From positions 1,302,001 to 1,366,000 of the forward strand of contig NZ_CP014304.1 of assembly GCF_001562275.1 (NCBI RefSeq): a stretch of 64,000 nucleotides of DNA, in the 5' to 3' direction. Within the stretch, counting starts at the first letter, position 1, and every line of letters starts with the position of its first letter. The notes below the pieces were generated by a model. It was not told the DNA's origin, did no database searches, and saw only the letters and a program-made list of their open reading frames with translations. Shown piece after piece: positions 1 to 8,699 of the stretch. Made by a program: the position numbers and the translations under genes. This DNA is from Hymenobacter sp. PAMC 26628. Its GTDB lineage: Bacteria > Bacteroidota > Bacteroidia > Cytophagales > Hymenobacteraceae.

Positions 1-47
1 ATTTCGCCTAAATCCTGTTGCCGTTTGTCCCCTAACCTCCTTAGCCC

Positions 48-716
48 GTGCCGTTCCTGAACCCCACCGACCCGTTGCCGCCGCTGGCCCCCATCGGCCA
101 GCCCGTGGGCGACAACCTGGGCGGCGTGCAGGAGATTTACCTGTTGCCCCAGGCGGCGCTGCTGCGCGACCCGGTGCGCCGGGGCCCGGCCATTGTCGGC
201 GACCTGGCCCTGCGGCCGGGGGCCCGCTGGCAACCGGTGCGGGCCGTGCTCGACACCGCGGGCTTCGACCAGAGTTTTGCGCAAGACCGGCAACAAGGCC
301 TCTACGCCGGCAAGCTGGCCGGCTTCGTGGCGGAAGACACGCCCGCGCTGGCCGCGGCGCTGCTCACCTACCGCAACGTGCGCCTGGTGCTGCTATACCG
401 CGACGGCAACGACCGGCTGAAGCTGGCCGGCGACACCGTGAGTTGGTACACGTTGGGCTACGGCCTGGCCACCGACCAAACCACGGCCGGCCGCGCCGGC
501 TACAGCCTGGAGCTAACCGGCCGCACGCTGCGGCCGGCCCTGTTCTACACCGGCGCGTTCGACGTGGCCGGCGCGGGCCCCCAATCCGGGGCCCCAGCCG
601 CCGGCGCCGGCCAGGTGGAAATCTACCACCGCGACGGCCGCCTGGCCGGCGTGGCCCGCGTGGGCCAGCGCGTCACGCTCACCAGCGGCTTCCGGGTAGC
701 GCTGGACATTCGGTAA
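48..716 (+). CDS. Phage structural protein, tail-tube-like (putative)
   Basis: A 222-residue protein with no signal peptide and predicted mostly beta structure. It starts with GTG just after an in-frame TAG at 42-44, so no longer start is possible. No good ribosome-binding site precedes it. Around residues 105-175 it has hydrophobic strands with an RDGN turn followed by LKLAGD. This resembles in style the protein at 9831-10421 (VDGQ followed by RLLGN), so the two may be related tube-type or decoration proteins. The similarity is judged by eye and is weak. The next block promoter follows 14 bases after the stop, so it probably ends an upstream tail operon. Confidence 0.6.
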   Translation: MPFLNPTDPLPPLAPIGQPVGDNLGGVQEIYLLPQAALLRDPVRRGPAIVGDLALRPGARWQPVRAVLDTAGFDQSFAQDRQQGLYAGKLAGFVAEDTPALAAALLTYRNVRLVLLYRDGNDRLKLAGDTVSWYTLGYGLATDQTTAGRAGYSLELTGRTLRPALFYTGAFDVAGAGPQSGAPAAGAGQVEIYHRDGRLAGVARVGQRVTLTSGFRVALDIR

Positions 717-730
717 TTCCGGCCCGGTAC

Positions 731-767
731 TGTCCTTTTTCCGGGGTTCGGCAACGGGGAATTTTGG
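731..767 (+). promoter_or_regulatory. Phage block promoter, copy 1
   Basis: TGTCCTTTTT (731-740), 16-bp spacer, GGGAATTTTGG (757-767). The second box ends in TTTTG like the Bacteroidota -7 element (TAnnTTTG). It lies 19 bases before the tail-fibre gene at 787. Five further copies in this prophage keep the same 16-bp spacing. Promoter function is inferred. Confidence 0.6.
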
Positions 768-786
768 CTGAATATCCCGCCAATCC

Positions 787-2319
787 ATGCCCAGCACCCC
801 GCTTTCGGCTCCCGACTTTTTGAGCAAGTGGACCGTGCGGTTCGACGACAACTCGTTTGAAATCATCAACGAGGGCACATTCCGGGAGTTTGCGGCCGAC
901 ATCGACGCGTCGTTCGCCGCCCTGGCCAACGTGCCCGCGCTCCAGCAGAGCATCGCGCTGGGGGCAGCCAAAGCCTTGCTCACCGCCGGCACGGTGCAGC
1001 CGCTGTACTACGCTATCGATTTCGGGGCTGACAGTGCTGGCCACCCGCAAACCGTGTATGTGCGCGGCCTGGGCCCCGCGGCCTTCGACACGCGGGGCGT
1101 GCTGGCCGCGGGCGGCCAGGTGAGCCAGGTGAGCGTGAGTGTGGCCGCTGGCACTTTCGCCGGCCTGGCCGATGCCGCTGGGCACCCGCTCAGCAAATTG
1201 GCACTGCCAATGGCCGTGCACGGCGGGCAGTGGTACTTGACTGGCGACGGTATTTGGGAGGCCCAGCACGATTTCGCCGCGACGGTGAGCCCCACCACCG
1301 GGGCCGACTGGCAGCCCGTGGCCAGCTTCACGGGCCAACTGGCCAGCAATCCGACCATCAACGCCACCAGCATCCAGGACGCCACCGATGCCGGCCGGGC
1401 CATGCTCACGGCCGCCTCGGCCGCCGCCCAGCTGGGCCTGGTGGACAAGCTCAGCATTGCCGCCAATGCTTACGGAGTTCACCCGGAATTTAAATCGGCG
1501 TACAAGCAGGATGGGCTGTTGATCTGGCTGCTGAAAGCGGTGGCTGCGGTACAGAACGGGCAGGTGGTGAAAGCCCCACCGGCGCCCACCGGCGTGCTCG
1601 TGGACGACACGGCCGACACGATGAGCATGGTGCTGGTGCCCGGCTTCCTAAGCCTGGCCGACTACGAAGTATTTGGCGTGACGGGCTTCCCGGGCACCGT
1701 GCCGGCCAGTACCGCCGGGGCGAATATTCAAAGTGGGCGGCTCGTTATGCGCGGGCTGACGGGCTCACATCTGGTGGGCACCGTGGGGGCCCGCGTGGCC
1801 GCCAGCGGCAACCGCCCCGCCGGGGCCAGCGCCACCAACCCCGAGGCCTTCACTGGCAGCGCGGTAGTGACACCGCCCCCCGCCACGACGCCCTACACCG
1901 GCAACTACACGCCCACGGCCAACGACATCGCCGCCGCCTGCGGCAGCGCTGGGGGCAACGGCCAGCTGACCACCCGCACCAGCACCGACAACCAAAACGC
2001 CGCCGACACCGCGGCCCGCACCGCGGCCCTGGCCGCCATCACGTGCAACGTGGTCACGGCCCCGGTCAGCTACGACAACACCGTGACGGGCGGCAACAGC
2101 TACAAGGGCGTGACGCTCGGCGCGGAAGCGGCCGATCAGCTGGAGTTCAACAACGCCAGCGGCACCGACAACAGCCCCATCACGATGGAGCTGTGGCTGA
2201 GCGGTTCGCAGGTGGCCGCCGTGCCCTACGAAAATTATTATACCGGCAAGCCTTTCCGCTTCACGCACAGCGGCCAGAAATACACCAAAAACTTCGCCCC
2301 CGGGCGCATCGACCTCTAA
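787..2319 (+). CDS. Phage tail fibre or appendage protein (putative)
   Basis: A 510-residue protein rich in Ala, Gly and Thr, typical of a long beta-structured tail appendage. The first 60 residues (KWTVRFDDNSFEIINEG) could be an attachment domain. Around residues 370-425 there is a TANDIAAACG motif followed by an Asn- and Ala-rich helical stretch. That pattern resembles repeats found in other Bacteroidota secreted or phage proteins, but I cannot name the family firmly. It is first in a block of three genes with gaps of 2-4 bases. A role in host recognition is inferred from position and composition. Confidence 0.55.
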   Translation: MPSTPLSAPDFLSKWTVRFDDNSFEIINEGTFREFAADIDASFAALANVPALQQSIALGAAKALLTAGTVQPLYYAIDFGADSAGHPQTVYVRGLGPAAFDTRGVLAAGGQVSQVSVSVAAGTFAGLADAAGHPLSKLALPMAVHGGQWYLTGDGIWEAQHDFAATVSPTTGADWQPVASFTGQLASNPTINATSIQDATDAGRAMLTAASAAAQLGLVDKLSIAANAYGVHPEFKSAYKQDGLLIWLLKAVAAVQNGQVVKAPPAPTGVLVDDTADTMSMVLVPGFLSLADYEVFGVTGFPGTVPASTAGANIQSGRLVMRGLTGSHLVGTVGARVAASGNRPAGASATNPEAFTGSAVVTPPPATTPYTGNYTPTANDIAAACGSAGGNGQLTTRTSTDNQNAADTAARTAALAAITCNVVTAPVSYDNTVTGGNSYKGVTLGAEAADQLEFNNASGTDNSPITMELWLSGSQVAAVPYENYYTGKPFRFTHSGQKYTKNFAPGRIDL

Positions 2320-2323
2320 GGCA

Positions 2324-2839
2324 ATGGCAAACGAAATCACCGAAATTGGCCAGTTGGTGCCCTACCGCGGCCCCGTGCTCACCTTGCTCGGCTCCGACCT
2401 GGGCAATAACCTCAAGTCCCTGCTGGTGCGCGAAGGCAGCGGCGCGGCGCGGGGCTGGAAGCTGTTTGACCCCACCAAGGCCGATTATCTGAACACAAAA
2501 AAAGTGCTCAACCCGGGCGACGTGGTACTGGTCAACGCCAAGGCACTGCCGATGGATTTTCCGGTGCAGACGGCCGGCGCCGGCGGCGGGGCCATCAGCT
2601 GGCCGCCCTTCGGTGACACCGGCAACGGACCCACCACAGAGATTGCCGGCGAGGTGAATAGCTCGCAAGCCTACCTGCCCAGCTTCGCCTTCACCGCCGG
2701 CACCGGCACGTTGGAAATGCAACTGGACGGCTCCGGCACCTGGGTGCCGGCCGCCGTGGTGGGCGTCAACATCACGGCACAATTCAGAATCGTTAACGCG
2801 GCCCCCTTCACCGGTATTTTAACCCTAACTCCTCAGTAA
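2324..2839 (+). CDS. Phage tail-associated protein of unknown function
   Basis: A 171-residue protein starting 4 bases after the fibre gene and ending 2 bases before the next gene, so clearly part of the same transcript. The first half contains LVPYRGPVLTLLGSDLGNNL and a run of charged residues; the second half is Gly, Thr and Ala-rich and probably beta-structured. No signal peptide, membrane segment or catalytic motif is visible. The location between two probable tail-tip proteins suggests a small appendage or assembly protein. I do not recognise the family. Confidence 0.55.
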   Translation: MANEITEIGQLVPYRGPVLTLLGSDLGNNLKSLLVREGSGAARGWKLFDPTKADYLNTKKVLNPGDVVLVNAKALPMDFPVQTAGAGGGAISWPPFGDTGNGPTTEIAGEVNSSQAYLPSFAFTAGTGTLEMQLDGSGTWVPAAVVGVNITAQFRIVNAAPFTGILTLTPQ

Positions 2840-2841
2840 TA

Positions 2842-4848
2842 ATGATTGCCTTAATTAAAAAGGATACGACGGTCGTTAGCAGTGCGCCAGCCGGCATCAT
2901 CACCCCCGACAAACTGCTCTGCAAGCCCACCCAGCGGTTTGTGATTCAGCCAGGCGTCTGGACCAGCATCGGCACGTACAGCGGAGCCGGAGTTATCACG
3001 AAATATTGGATAGCTATTTATGGTGGCCGTACCGACGCCAGCCAGGCCGTGGCCGGCGGCGAGGTGAGCAACTGCCGCATGCGGGTGCGCGTGGACGGCG
3101 AAAGCACGGCCAGCGTGTTCGGGGCCGGCGGGGCCACCATGCGCGAGTGGTACTGCCTGCCGGAGCTGAGCGCGACCACTGGCATTCGCTACGAGAACGA
3201 CTTCATGAACGTGTCGGCCAACAGCGCCGCCAACTTTGGGGCCATGCTGGTAATGCCCACGCCTTTCTCAAACGGTGCGGTCGTGGAGTTCTTCAACCCC
3301 CTCGGCGGGGCCATTGAAGTCTGGTCGATGATGGAGGTAAACGTGGGCTTCTCCGCCTTCCCCTACGACCCCAATTACCGGCTTAGTGCGTCGGTAAACC
3401 TAAATTCCAGCATCCAGCCGGCCGCCGAGCACGTCATGCTCAACACCACCAAGGACACCATCCTGGCCGCTTATTTCAAGTGGATCGATGGGTCCGGCAT
3501 CAGCAAGCCCTGGTCCTTTGAGGGCGACGACCGCATGTACTACAACGGCTCCAGCATGGCCGAATGGCGCAGCTCCGGCACCGAGGATAACCAGGACACC
3601 TCCTACACCTGGGAGTTCCTGGCGCCCAGCGCCCGGCGCAACTACAAAGGGACCACCTTTTTCCAAATTGTTGGCAGCGGCGGGGCGCAAGGCGCGCTGT
3701 ATTGCCGCTACGTGCCCGACCGGGTGCCCCGCGGCGCCAGCGGGCTAAAGCTGACCTGGGCGAACGGCGACCCGGACTACCAGGCCCCCGACGGCAACCA
3801 CCTGCCGCCCGGCCCCGTGTCCAACCGCGCCACCGTGTTTGCCTACATCAAAACCGCCACTGGCAGCACGCCCCCCCCCGCCGGTACGGGCGGCACCCCC
3901 ACGCAGCTCGACCCCACGGTACTGGCCGCCAAGGGCCGGGACGGCGTGGCAATTCTGAGCTGGACGCCGGTAGTCAACGCCACCACCTACCGGGTGGAAA
4001 CGAGCACCGACAGCACGTTCGCCACTGGAGTGACGCTGGTGTATTCCGGCAGCGGGCAAACGGCGACGGCCAGCGGCCTCACCAACGGCACCATGTCCTA
4101 TTTCCGGATTAAGGTATCGGCCACCGGGTACACCGACAGCCCCTACAGCAACACGAGCGCCACGCCGGAAGCCTACAATACCAACGGCCTGCGTATGAAG
4201 CTCACGGCCGGCAACGGCGTGGTCACCGACGCGGGCGGGCTGGTATCGAACTGGAACGACGCGGCGGGCAATGCGAACTTCACCTCCTCGTCCGGCCCGC
4301 CCTCGTTTCGGCCCACGTTCGTCGCATCCGACGCGGCGGCCAACAACCAGCCAGTGCTGCACTTTGCAGGGGGCCAGCAGATGCAGGCCACCTCCACGAT
4401 TGCCGCACTCGACACGTTCACGCTCTACGCGGTGGTGAAGGCTTCGGGCCAGCAGCACCTGCTCGGCAACCAGATTTCAAGCCAGGACCCGACGCGCTGG
4501 TGGTTTGCCCAGAACAACGCCTTCGAGGACGGCTCCGTGGCCCCCGTGGCCCCGCTGCTCTGGGGCGGGCTGGACAACGTGTACAAAATTATCCGCTTCG
4601 AGGTATCGCCCACGCTTATCCGCGTCTTCGAGAACGGACAGGCCGTGCAGGCCAAAAACGCGCCGCACAACATCGTAGCCGACAACATTGGCCTGCTGAC
4701 GATGGGGGCCAAAGTCACCAACAGCACGGTGAGCGCACCGGGCAATTTTCTGCTCGGCACACTCCTGCTCTACGACAACGTGCGCAGCGCCACGCAGGCC
4801 GGGTACGACGAGGACGCCTTGCGGGCTACTTACGGCATCAGCTACTGA
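2842..4848 (+). CDS. Tail protein with GH172 (DUF2961)-like, FN3 and lectin-like domains
   Basis: A 668-residue protein in three parts. Residues 1-340 carry hallmarks of DUF2961/glycoside hydrolase family 172: RVRVDGE (81-87), MPTPF (138-142) and EGDDRMYYNG (227-236) followed by GTED (246-249). The two glutamates E227 and E248 are 21 residues apart. Residues about 355-440 form a fibronectin type III domain. Residues about 445-668 look like a concanavalin A-like (LamG-type) domain. A proline-rich linker (344-347) separates the first two parts. This is the layout of a tail depolymerase or receptor-binding protein. Activity is inferred. The gene ends 17 bases before a strong terminator. Confidence 0.65.
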   Translation: MIALIKKDTTVVSSAPAGIITPDKLLCKPTQRFVIQPGVWTSIGTYSGAGVITKYWIAIYGGRTDASQAVAGGEVSNCRMRVRVDGESTASVFGAGGATMREWYCLPELSATTGIRYENDFMNVSANSAANFGAMLVMPTPFSNGAVVEFFNPLGGAIEVWSMMEVNVGFSAFPYDPNYRLSASVNLNSSIQPAAEHVMLNTTKDTILAAYFKWIDGSGISKPWSFEGDDRMYYNGSSMAEWRSSGTEDNQDTSYTWEFLAPSARRNYKGTTFFQIVGSGGAQGALYCRYVPDRVPRGASGLKLTWANGDPDYQAPDGNHLPPGPVSNRATVFAYIKTATGSTPPPAGTGGTPTQLDPTVLAAKGRDGVAILSWTPVVNATTYRVETSTDSTFATGVTLVYSGSGQTATASGLTNGTMSYFRIKVSATGYTDSPYSNTSATPEAYNTNGLRMKLTAGNGVVTDAGGLVSNWNDAAGNANFTSSSGPPSFRPTFVASDAAANNQPVLHFAGGQQMQATSTIAALDTFTLYAVVKASGQQHLLGNQISSQDPTRWWFAQNNAFEDGSVAPVAPLLWGGLDNVYKIIRFEVSPTLIRVFENGQAVQAKNAPHNIVADNIGLLTMGAKVTNSTVSAPGNFLLGTLLLYDNVRSATQAGYDEDALRATYGISY

Positions 4849-4865
4849 GTTTTTAGCTATTTGGT

Positions 4866-4913
4866 CCGTAAAAAGAATGCCTCGCTATTGGTAGCGAGGC
4901 ATTCTTTTTACGG
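4866..4913. terminator. Bidirectional terminator, 22-bp perfect stem
   Basis: Two perfect 22-base arms around a TTGG loop. A T-rich run inside the arms serves either direction. It separates the plus-strand tail genes from the minus-strand acyltransferase. Confidence 0.9.
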
Positions 4914-5070
4914 GGTTTATGAAATTCGATTCGATGCCGCCAGCTTGGTCTCCGCGGCCGGGCCGCCGCCATCGAATCGGGCCTCAAAAGCAGGTTCGGC
5001 TTGGCCTACTAAGTTCGTGGCTCGGCAAAACGTCGATTAAGAGAGCGGATTGGGCAATAAGGCGAATGGG
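4914..5070. other. Gap between terminator and acyltransferase
   Basis: A 157-base GC-mixed stretch between the terminator and the acyltransferase stop codon. I see no convincing ORF, repeat or RNA gene in it. Confidence 0.5.
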
Positions 5071-6165
5071 TTAGGAGTGGTCAAAGCGCACCAACAAGTT
5101 GCTGACGACCCGGCCCAGGGGCTTGCTCAACCGTTTTTCGACAAACCGGTTGATGGCGTACGCGGCCCCGAGCATGATAGCTAGGGTCGCTGACACCAGG
5201 ACGTACTTGTTGGCCGGCGTGCCGAGGCGGTGGAACGCAACAAACGCGATGTCGCTGTGGAGCAAGTAAAGCGGATAGGTAAGTGCTCCCAGCCAAGCGA
5301 GCCACGTGAAGCGGCTCAAGTCGATTTTGCGCGATGCGATGAGGGCAAACGCCCCAAAAAACAGCGTGGTCAGGCCGGCTACTACGCGAAACCGAAACAC
5401 TTCGTGGTAATGGCTAGCCAACCAATTGATTTGCTCTTGCCCCGAGCGAATGGCTAAGTAGTACGCGACCACCAGCAAGGCGTAGCGCAACGGAGTGCGA
5501 CCTTGGGGTTGCTGGAGTAAATAAAATAGCATGCCCGCGGCAAAAAACGGGGCATTGGCGGGGAAAAAAAGAAACGCAAACCCAGTGCCGTAGTGTGTCA
5601 AGGGTAGGGCGGCATACCCCAGCCACGCCACCAAGAACCAGTCGACGTGCCGCAGCAAGCCAAAGCCGACCAAGACCGCGATGAGAAAATAGAACGTGAT
5701 TTCGACCGTCAATGTCGCGTAGACGCCATCGATTGGGGCGATGCCGACGAACTCGTGCAGCATCGTCATCCCATAAATGTATTGGGTCCACGACGTGTGT
5801 AGATCAAGGGACATGTGGGCATCGGACGCCGTCGTGCCCCAGAAGTACTTGACCGCGAACGTCAGCGTGCAGGCCACCCAGTAGGCCGGGTAGAGACGGG
5901 TTACCCGTGAGAGAAAAAATTGGCGCACGGTTTTGCCTTGCGCGCTCAGCAGTACCACGTAACCGCTGACGATGAAGAACAATTGCACCCCCAAGTATCC
6001 GTACCGGGTGATTTGCCCCAGGCCTAAAAACGGAAGCGGGCTGAAATTGTCGGCGGCGTATCCCCGAAACGTGTAGTGAAAGAAAACCACGCTCAACGCG
6101 GCGACAAAACGTAACAAGTCAATTTCGTAAAACCGGATGGGGGCTTTGCGTACTTCGGGCTCCAT
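5071..6165 (-). CDS. Acyltransferase 3 family membrane protein (OafA/YrhL type)
   Basis: A 364-residue polytopic membrane protein with about ten hydrophobic segments. The N-terminus, RFYEIDLLRFVAALSVVFFH, matches the family signature, with the conserved Arg and His of the active site in the first membrane helix. The family transfers acetyl or other acyl groups to surface polysaccharides such as O-antigen. It is transcribed against the virion genes and isolated by a bidirectional terminator, as expected of a lysogeny-expressed cargo gene (moron). In temperate phages such enzymes often change host serotype and block superinfection. That role is inferred here; the family is clear. Confidence 0.9.
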   Translation of the reverse strand: MEPEVRKAPIRFYEIDLLRFVAALSVVFFHYTFRGYAADNFSPLPFLGLGQITRYGYLGVQLFFIVSGYVVLLSAQGKTVRQFFLSRVTRLYPAYWVACTLTFAVKYFWGTTASDAHMSLDLHTSWTQYIYGMTMLHEFVGIAPIDGVYATLTVEITFYFLIAVLVGFGLLRHVDWFLVAWLGYAALPLTHYGTGFAFLFFPANAPFFAAGMLFYLLQQPQGRTPLRYALLVVAYYLAIRSGQEQINWLASHYHEVFRFRVVAGLTTLFFGAFALIASRKIDLSRFTWLAWLGALTYPLYLLHSDIAFVAFHRLGTPANKYVLVSATLAIMLGAAYAINRFVEKRLSKPLGRVVSNLLVRFDHS

Positions 6166-6211
6166 TGCGAATGGGTAAGTTTGAAAGGAACCCCAAAGTT
6201 AACCCGACGCC

Positions 6212-6418
6212 CTAAGCGAAGCTGCCACTCATAGAAGATGCCCTCATCTCACGTTCTTGCCTGGTCCTCCGCCGTTGGTATTTTAGGTTTCGCACAGCCA
6301 CATTGGCTCCCACTACCCAGCCCACCAGCGTGAATTGTAGCAGACAAAACCAAATGCCCTGGGTGGGCCGCCGGTTGAAATAAAGGGAAAGTCCAGGTAA
6401 CAGGAGTGCGAATAGCAT
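6212..6418 (-). CDS. Small membrane protein, Pmp3/YqaE-like (tentative)
   Basis: A 68-residue protein with two hydrophobic segments (about residues 1-12 and 21-40) and an Arg-rich tail (YQRRRTRQER). Length and the two-helix layout with a central ALLLPGLSLYF recall the Pmp3/YqaE stress-membrane proteins, but the match is loose. It lies 46 bases upstream of the acyltransferase on the same strand and may share its transcript. It could be an accessory membrane protein of the cargo group. Low-complexity composition makes a spurious ORF possible. Confidence 0.45.
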   Translation of the reverse strand: MLFALLLPGLSLYFNRRPTQGIWFCLLQFTLVGWVVGANVAVRNLKYQRRRTRQEREMRASSMSGSFA

Positions 6419-6510
6419 AGAGAGGACCAGCAGGGGGATGCCGAGTAGGTGATTTAACGAAGATAACGATACCGATTCCGTTCTGCCCGCCCGGTGGGGC
6501 TTTTAGACTG

Positions 6511-7125
6511 TCAATATTTTATATCGAAAAATTGCATTGGCTGATCTTGCGACAACTGCTCGCTTATCTTATTTACACCGGGATATGGACTTGGCGGATA
6601 ATCACCTATTAGTATTCCGTATCCCATAGATAGTCTATAGTCTGCGTATCCCGTGCGCTGGTATGCATCTATATAATGCACACGCACAACGGTGATGTCA
6701 GTTGAAGAACTATCTAATATTAGGAATTGCATTCCCACGCCTTGATTGGCTTCCGCTGGGAAAAGAGTACCCCAAGTTTTTCCCAGCTTTAATTCCTGTG
6801 AATATCTATTATGTGGTACATAAGCAAGGTATTCAAAGCATACACCTTGCGCTAAATTATCTGAGCAATAAAAACGATATCCAGAACCTAAGGAGCCATG
6901 AAGGTTCATGTTGAATGAACCCGGCGTTTTAGGCTCAAAATGAAACACTGGCTTTACTTCCTTGACAGCTTTATCCTGCTCAATTTTTATTAATTCCAGT
7001 TGCTGGGCATTAATACGAGTTTGCGCGCTGAAAGAACGAACGACATAGAAAATGCCTATAGCTGAGGCAATCAAACCAGCTATTGCGCAACTAGCTTGTA
7101 TCCAATCTGTGACTGATGATTCCAT
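6511..7125 (-). CDS. AT-rich membrane-anchored protein of unknown function
   Basis: A 204-residue protein from an ATG at 7125; an in-frame TTG at 7134 would add three residues. One N-terminal membrane helix (about residues 8-28, AIAGLIASAIGIFYVV) is followed by a short coiled stretch (INAQQLELIKIEQDKAVKE) and a soluble domain of about 140 residues with beta character. Base composition is much more AT-rich than the neighbouring virion genes, pointing to recent acquisition. With the acyltransferase it forms a minus-strand cargo group between tail and capsid blocks. A superinfection-exclusion role is possible but unsupported by any motif. Confidence 0.65.
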   Translation of the reverse strand: MESSVTDWIQASCAIAGLIASAIGIFYVVRSFSAQTRINAQQLELIKIEQDKAVKEVKPVFHFEPKTPGSFNMNLHGSLGSGYRFYCSDNLAQGVCFEYLAYVPHNRYSQELKLGKTWGTLFPAEANQGVGMQFLILDSSSTDITVVRVHYIDAYQRTGYADYRLSMGYGILIGDYPPSPYPGVNKISEQLSQDQPMQFFDIKY

Positions 7126-7169
7126 GAAATACAAATATTGAATAACACCAAAGGTACCGCCTGTGCGAA

Positions 7170-7196
7170 GCCCCGCCCCACCCGGCGGGGCTTTTT
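7170..7196 (+). terminator. Stem-loop terminator before promoter copy 2
   Basis: GCCCCGCC pairs with GGCGGGGC, followed by TTTTT. The stem reads in both directions, so it may also insulate the divergent cargo gene. It abuts the block promoter at 7199. Confidence 0.75.
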
Positions 7197-7198
7197 CG

Positions 7199-7234
7199 TG
7201 TCCTTTTTCCCCCTCTTACACCCGGCAAATTTTG
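7199..7234 (+). promoter_or_regulatory. Phage block promoter, copy 2
   Basis: TGTCCTTTTT (7199-7208), 16-bp spacer, GCAAATTTTG (7225-7234). This is the most divergent second box of the set, but it keeps the exact spacing. It lies 21 bases before the capsid protease start. Confidence 0.55.
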
Positions 7235-7255
7235 AGCTTCTAATCAGCTCTACAC

Positions 7256-8626
7256 GTGACGGGTTTCCAGGCACTTTCTCAATTGATGCGCGGCATCTGG
7301 CTCATCGAGCCGGTGGCCGCCGATGGCTACATGCCGCTGGTGCGCCAGCTACGCGCCGGCAACTTCGAAGCGGCCGGGGCCCTATTCAAGGGCAAGAAAA
7401 AGGCGAATGCCCCCTACGCGGTGGCCATGAGCCTGGAGCCCGGCGCGAAGGCGCACAAGGCCAGCAAGTACAGCAGCTTTGATGACGCGCCCCAGGGCAG
7501 CGTGGCCGTGATTCCGGTGATGGGCCCGATGATGTCGCAGGACTTTTGCGGCTCGCTGGGCACCCAGACGCTGGGCCGCCTGGCCCAGGAGGCCGACGCG
7601 CACCCCAACATCGTGGGCCACGTGTTCGTGTTCGACACGCCGGGCGGCACGGTGTCGGGCACCGAAAACTTCAGTAACGTCATCAAGGGCACCCAAAAGC
7701 CGGCCGTGAGCTTCGTGCAGGGCATGATGTGCTCGGCCGGCGTGTGGGCCGGGTGCGGGGCCAACCACATCATGATGGGCGGCCAAACCACCCAGATCGG
7801 CAGCATCGGCACGATGCTGCAAATCAATGATTCGCGCAAGGCCGATAAGAAGGCTGGCAACGAACTAATCATGGTGCGGGCCGATGCCAGCTACGACAAA
7901 AACGAAGCGTTTCAGCAGCTGCTGGCGGGCAACGAGCAGCCGGTGAAGGACCAGCTGCTGAACCCGATGAACGCCGTGTTCCTGAACGCCGTGCAGGCCA
8001 ACCGCGCCGGCAAGTTGCCCACGGGCAAGGAGGCCGAAAACGTGCTCAGCGGCAAGGTGTACCTGGCCGCCGACGCCGTGAAATACGGCCTGGCCGACTC
8101 CATCGGCACCTTCCAGGACGCCGTGCAGCTGGCCCTCAACCTGGCCGCCAACCCGGGCCAGGGCACTTCTAACGATTCCCCTAATTCCAATTCTACTATG
8201 TTCAATTTGAAAGCATCCTGGGGCGCCTTGCTCGCCCTGGTAGGGGTGACGGCTACGGCCGCGCCCACCGTGTCGGTCACCGAGGCCACACTGGAAGACC
8301 TCAACACCCGCGCCCAGGCCCAGGCCGACGCGCTGGTGGCCGCCACCGGCCAGGTGAGCACCCTTACCGCCGAACTTGGCACAGCCCGCGACGGCATCAA
8401 GGCCAAGGAAACCGAGCTCGCCACGGCCACCGAAGGCCTGACCAAGGCCAACGCCAAAGTGGGCGAGCTGGAAACCGAAGTGAAGCGGCTGGGCAAGCAG
8501 CCCGGCGCCCTGGGCACCGAAGTGGTAAAAACCGGCGAAGACGAGGGCACGACGCTCCTGGTGAAGGACCCAATTGTGGACGCTTCGGCCGCCCACAACG
8601 TGCTGGCCGCTAAGTATTTCAACTAA
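7256..8626 (+). CDS. Capsid maturation protease-scaffold fusion, S49/SppA family
   Basis: A 456-residue protein with a GTG start. Residues about 80-270 form an S49 (SppA-like) serine protease domain. FDTPGG (127-131) precedes the nucleophile motif MMCSAGVWAG with Ser160, and GSIGT (182-186) follows. Lys215 lies at about the distance expected of the catalytic lysine of 36K-type enzymes. Residues about 300-430 are Ala, Glu and Lys-rich with heptad character (coiled coil), like a scaffolding domain. S49 proteases directly upstream of a major capsid gene cleave scaffold and capsid proteins during head assembly. Ala/Thr-rich sequence at 255-275 may be the linker or a self-cleavage region. Confidence 0.88.
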   Translation: MTGFQALSQLMRGIWLIEPVAADGYMPLVRQLRAGNFEAAGALFKGKKKANAPYAVAMSLEPGAKAHKASKYSSFDDAPQGSVAVIPVMGPMMSQDFCGSLGTQTLGRLAQEADAHPNIVGHVFVFDTPGGTVSGTENFSNVIKGTQKPAVSFVQGMMCSAGVWAGCGANHIMMGGQTTQIGSIGTMLQINDSRKADKKAGNELIMVRADASYDKNEAFQQLLAGNEQPVKDQLLNPMNAVFLNAVQANRAGKLPTGKEAENVLSGKVYLAADAVKYGLADSIGTFQDAVQLALNLAANPGQGTSNDSPNSNSTMFNLKASWGALLALVGVTATAAPTVSVTEATLEDLNTRAQAQADALVAATGQVSTLTAELGTARDGIKAKETELATATEGLTKANAKVGELETEVKRLGKQPGALGTEVVKTGEDEGTTLLVKDPIVDASAAHNVLAAKYFN

Positions 8627-8699
8627 GCGCTGTTCCAGTACTGGTACTTCAAAAATTAGTCAATTATCTATCCAACCACTTTATAATTAGCAACTAGCG

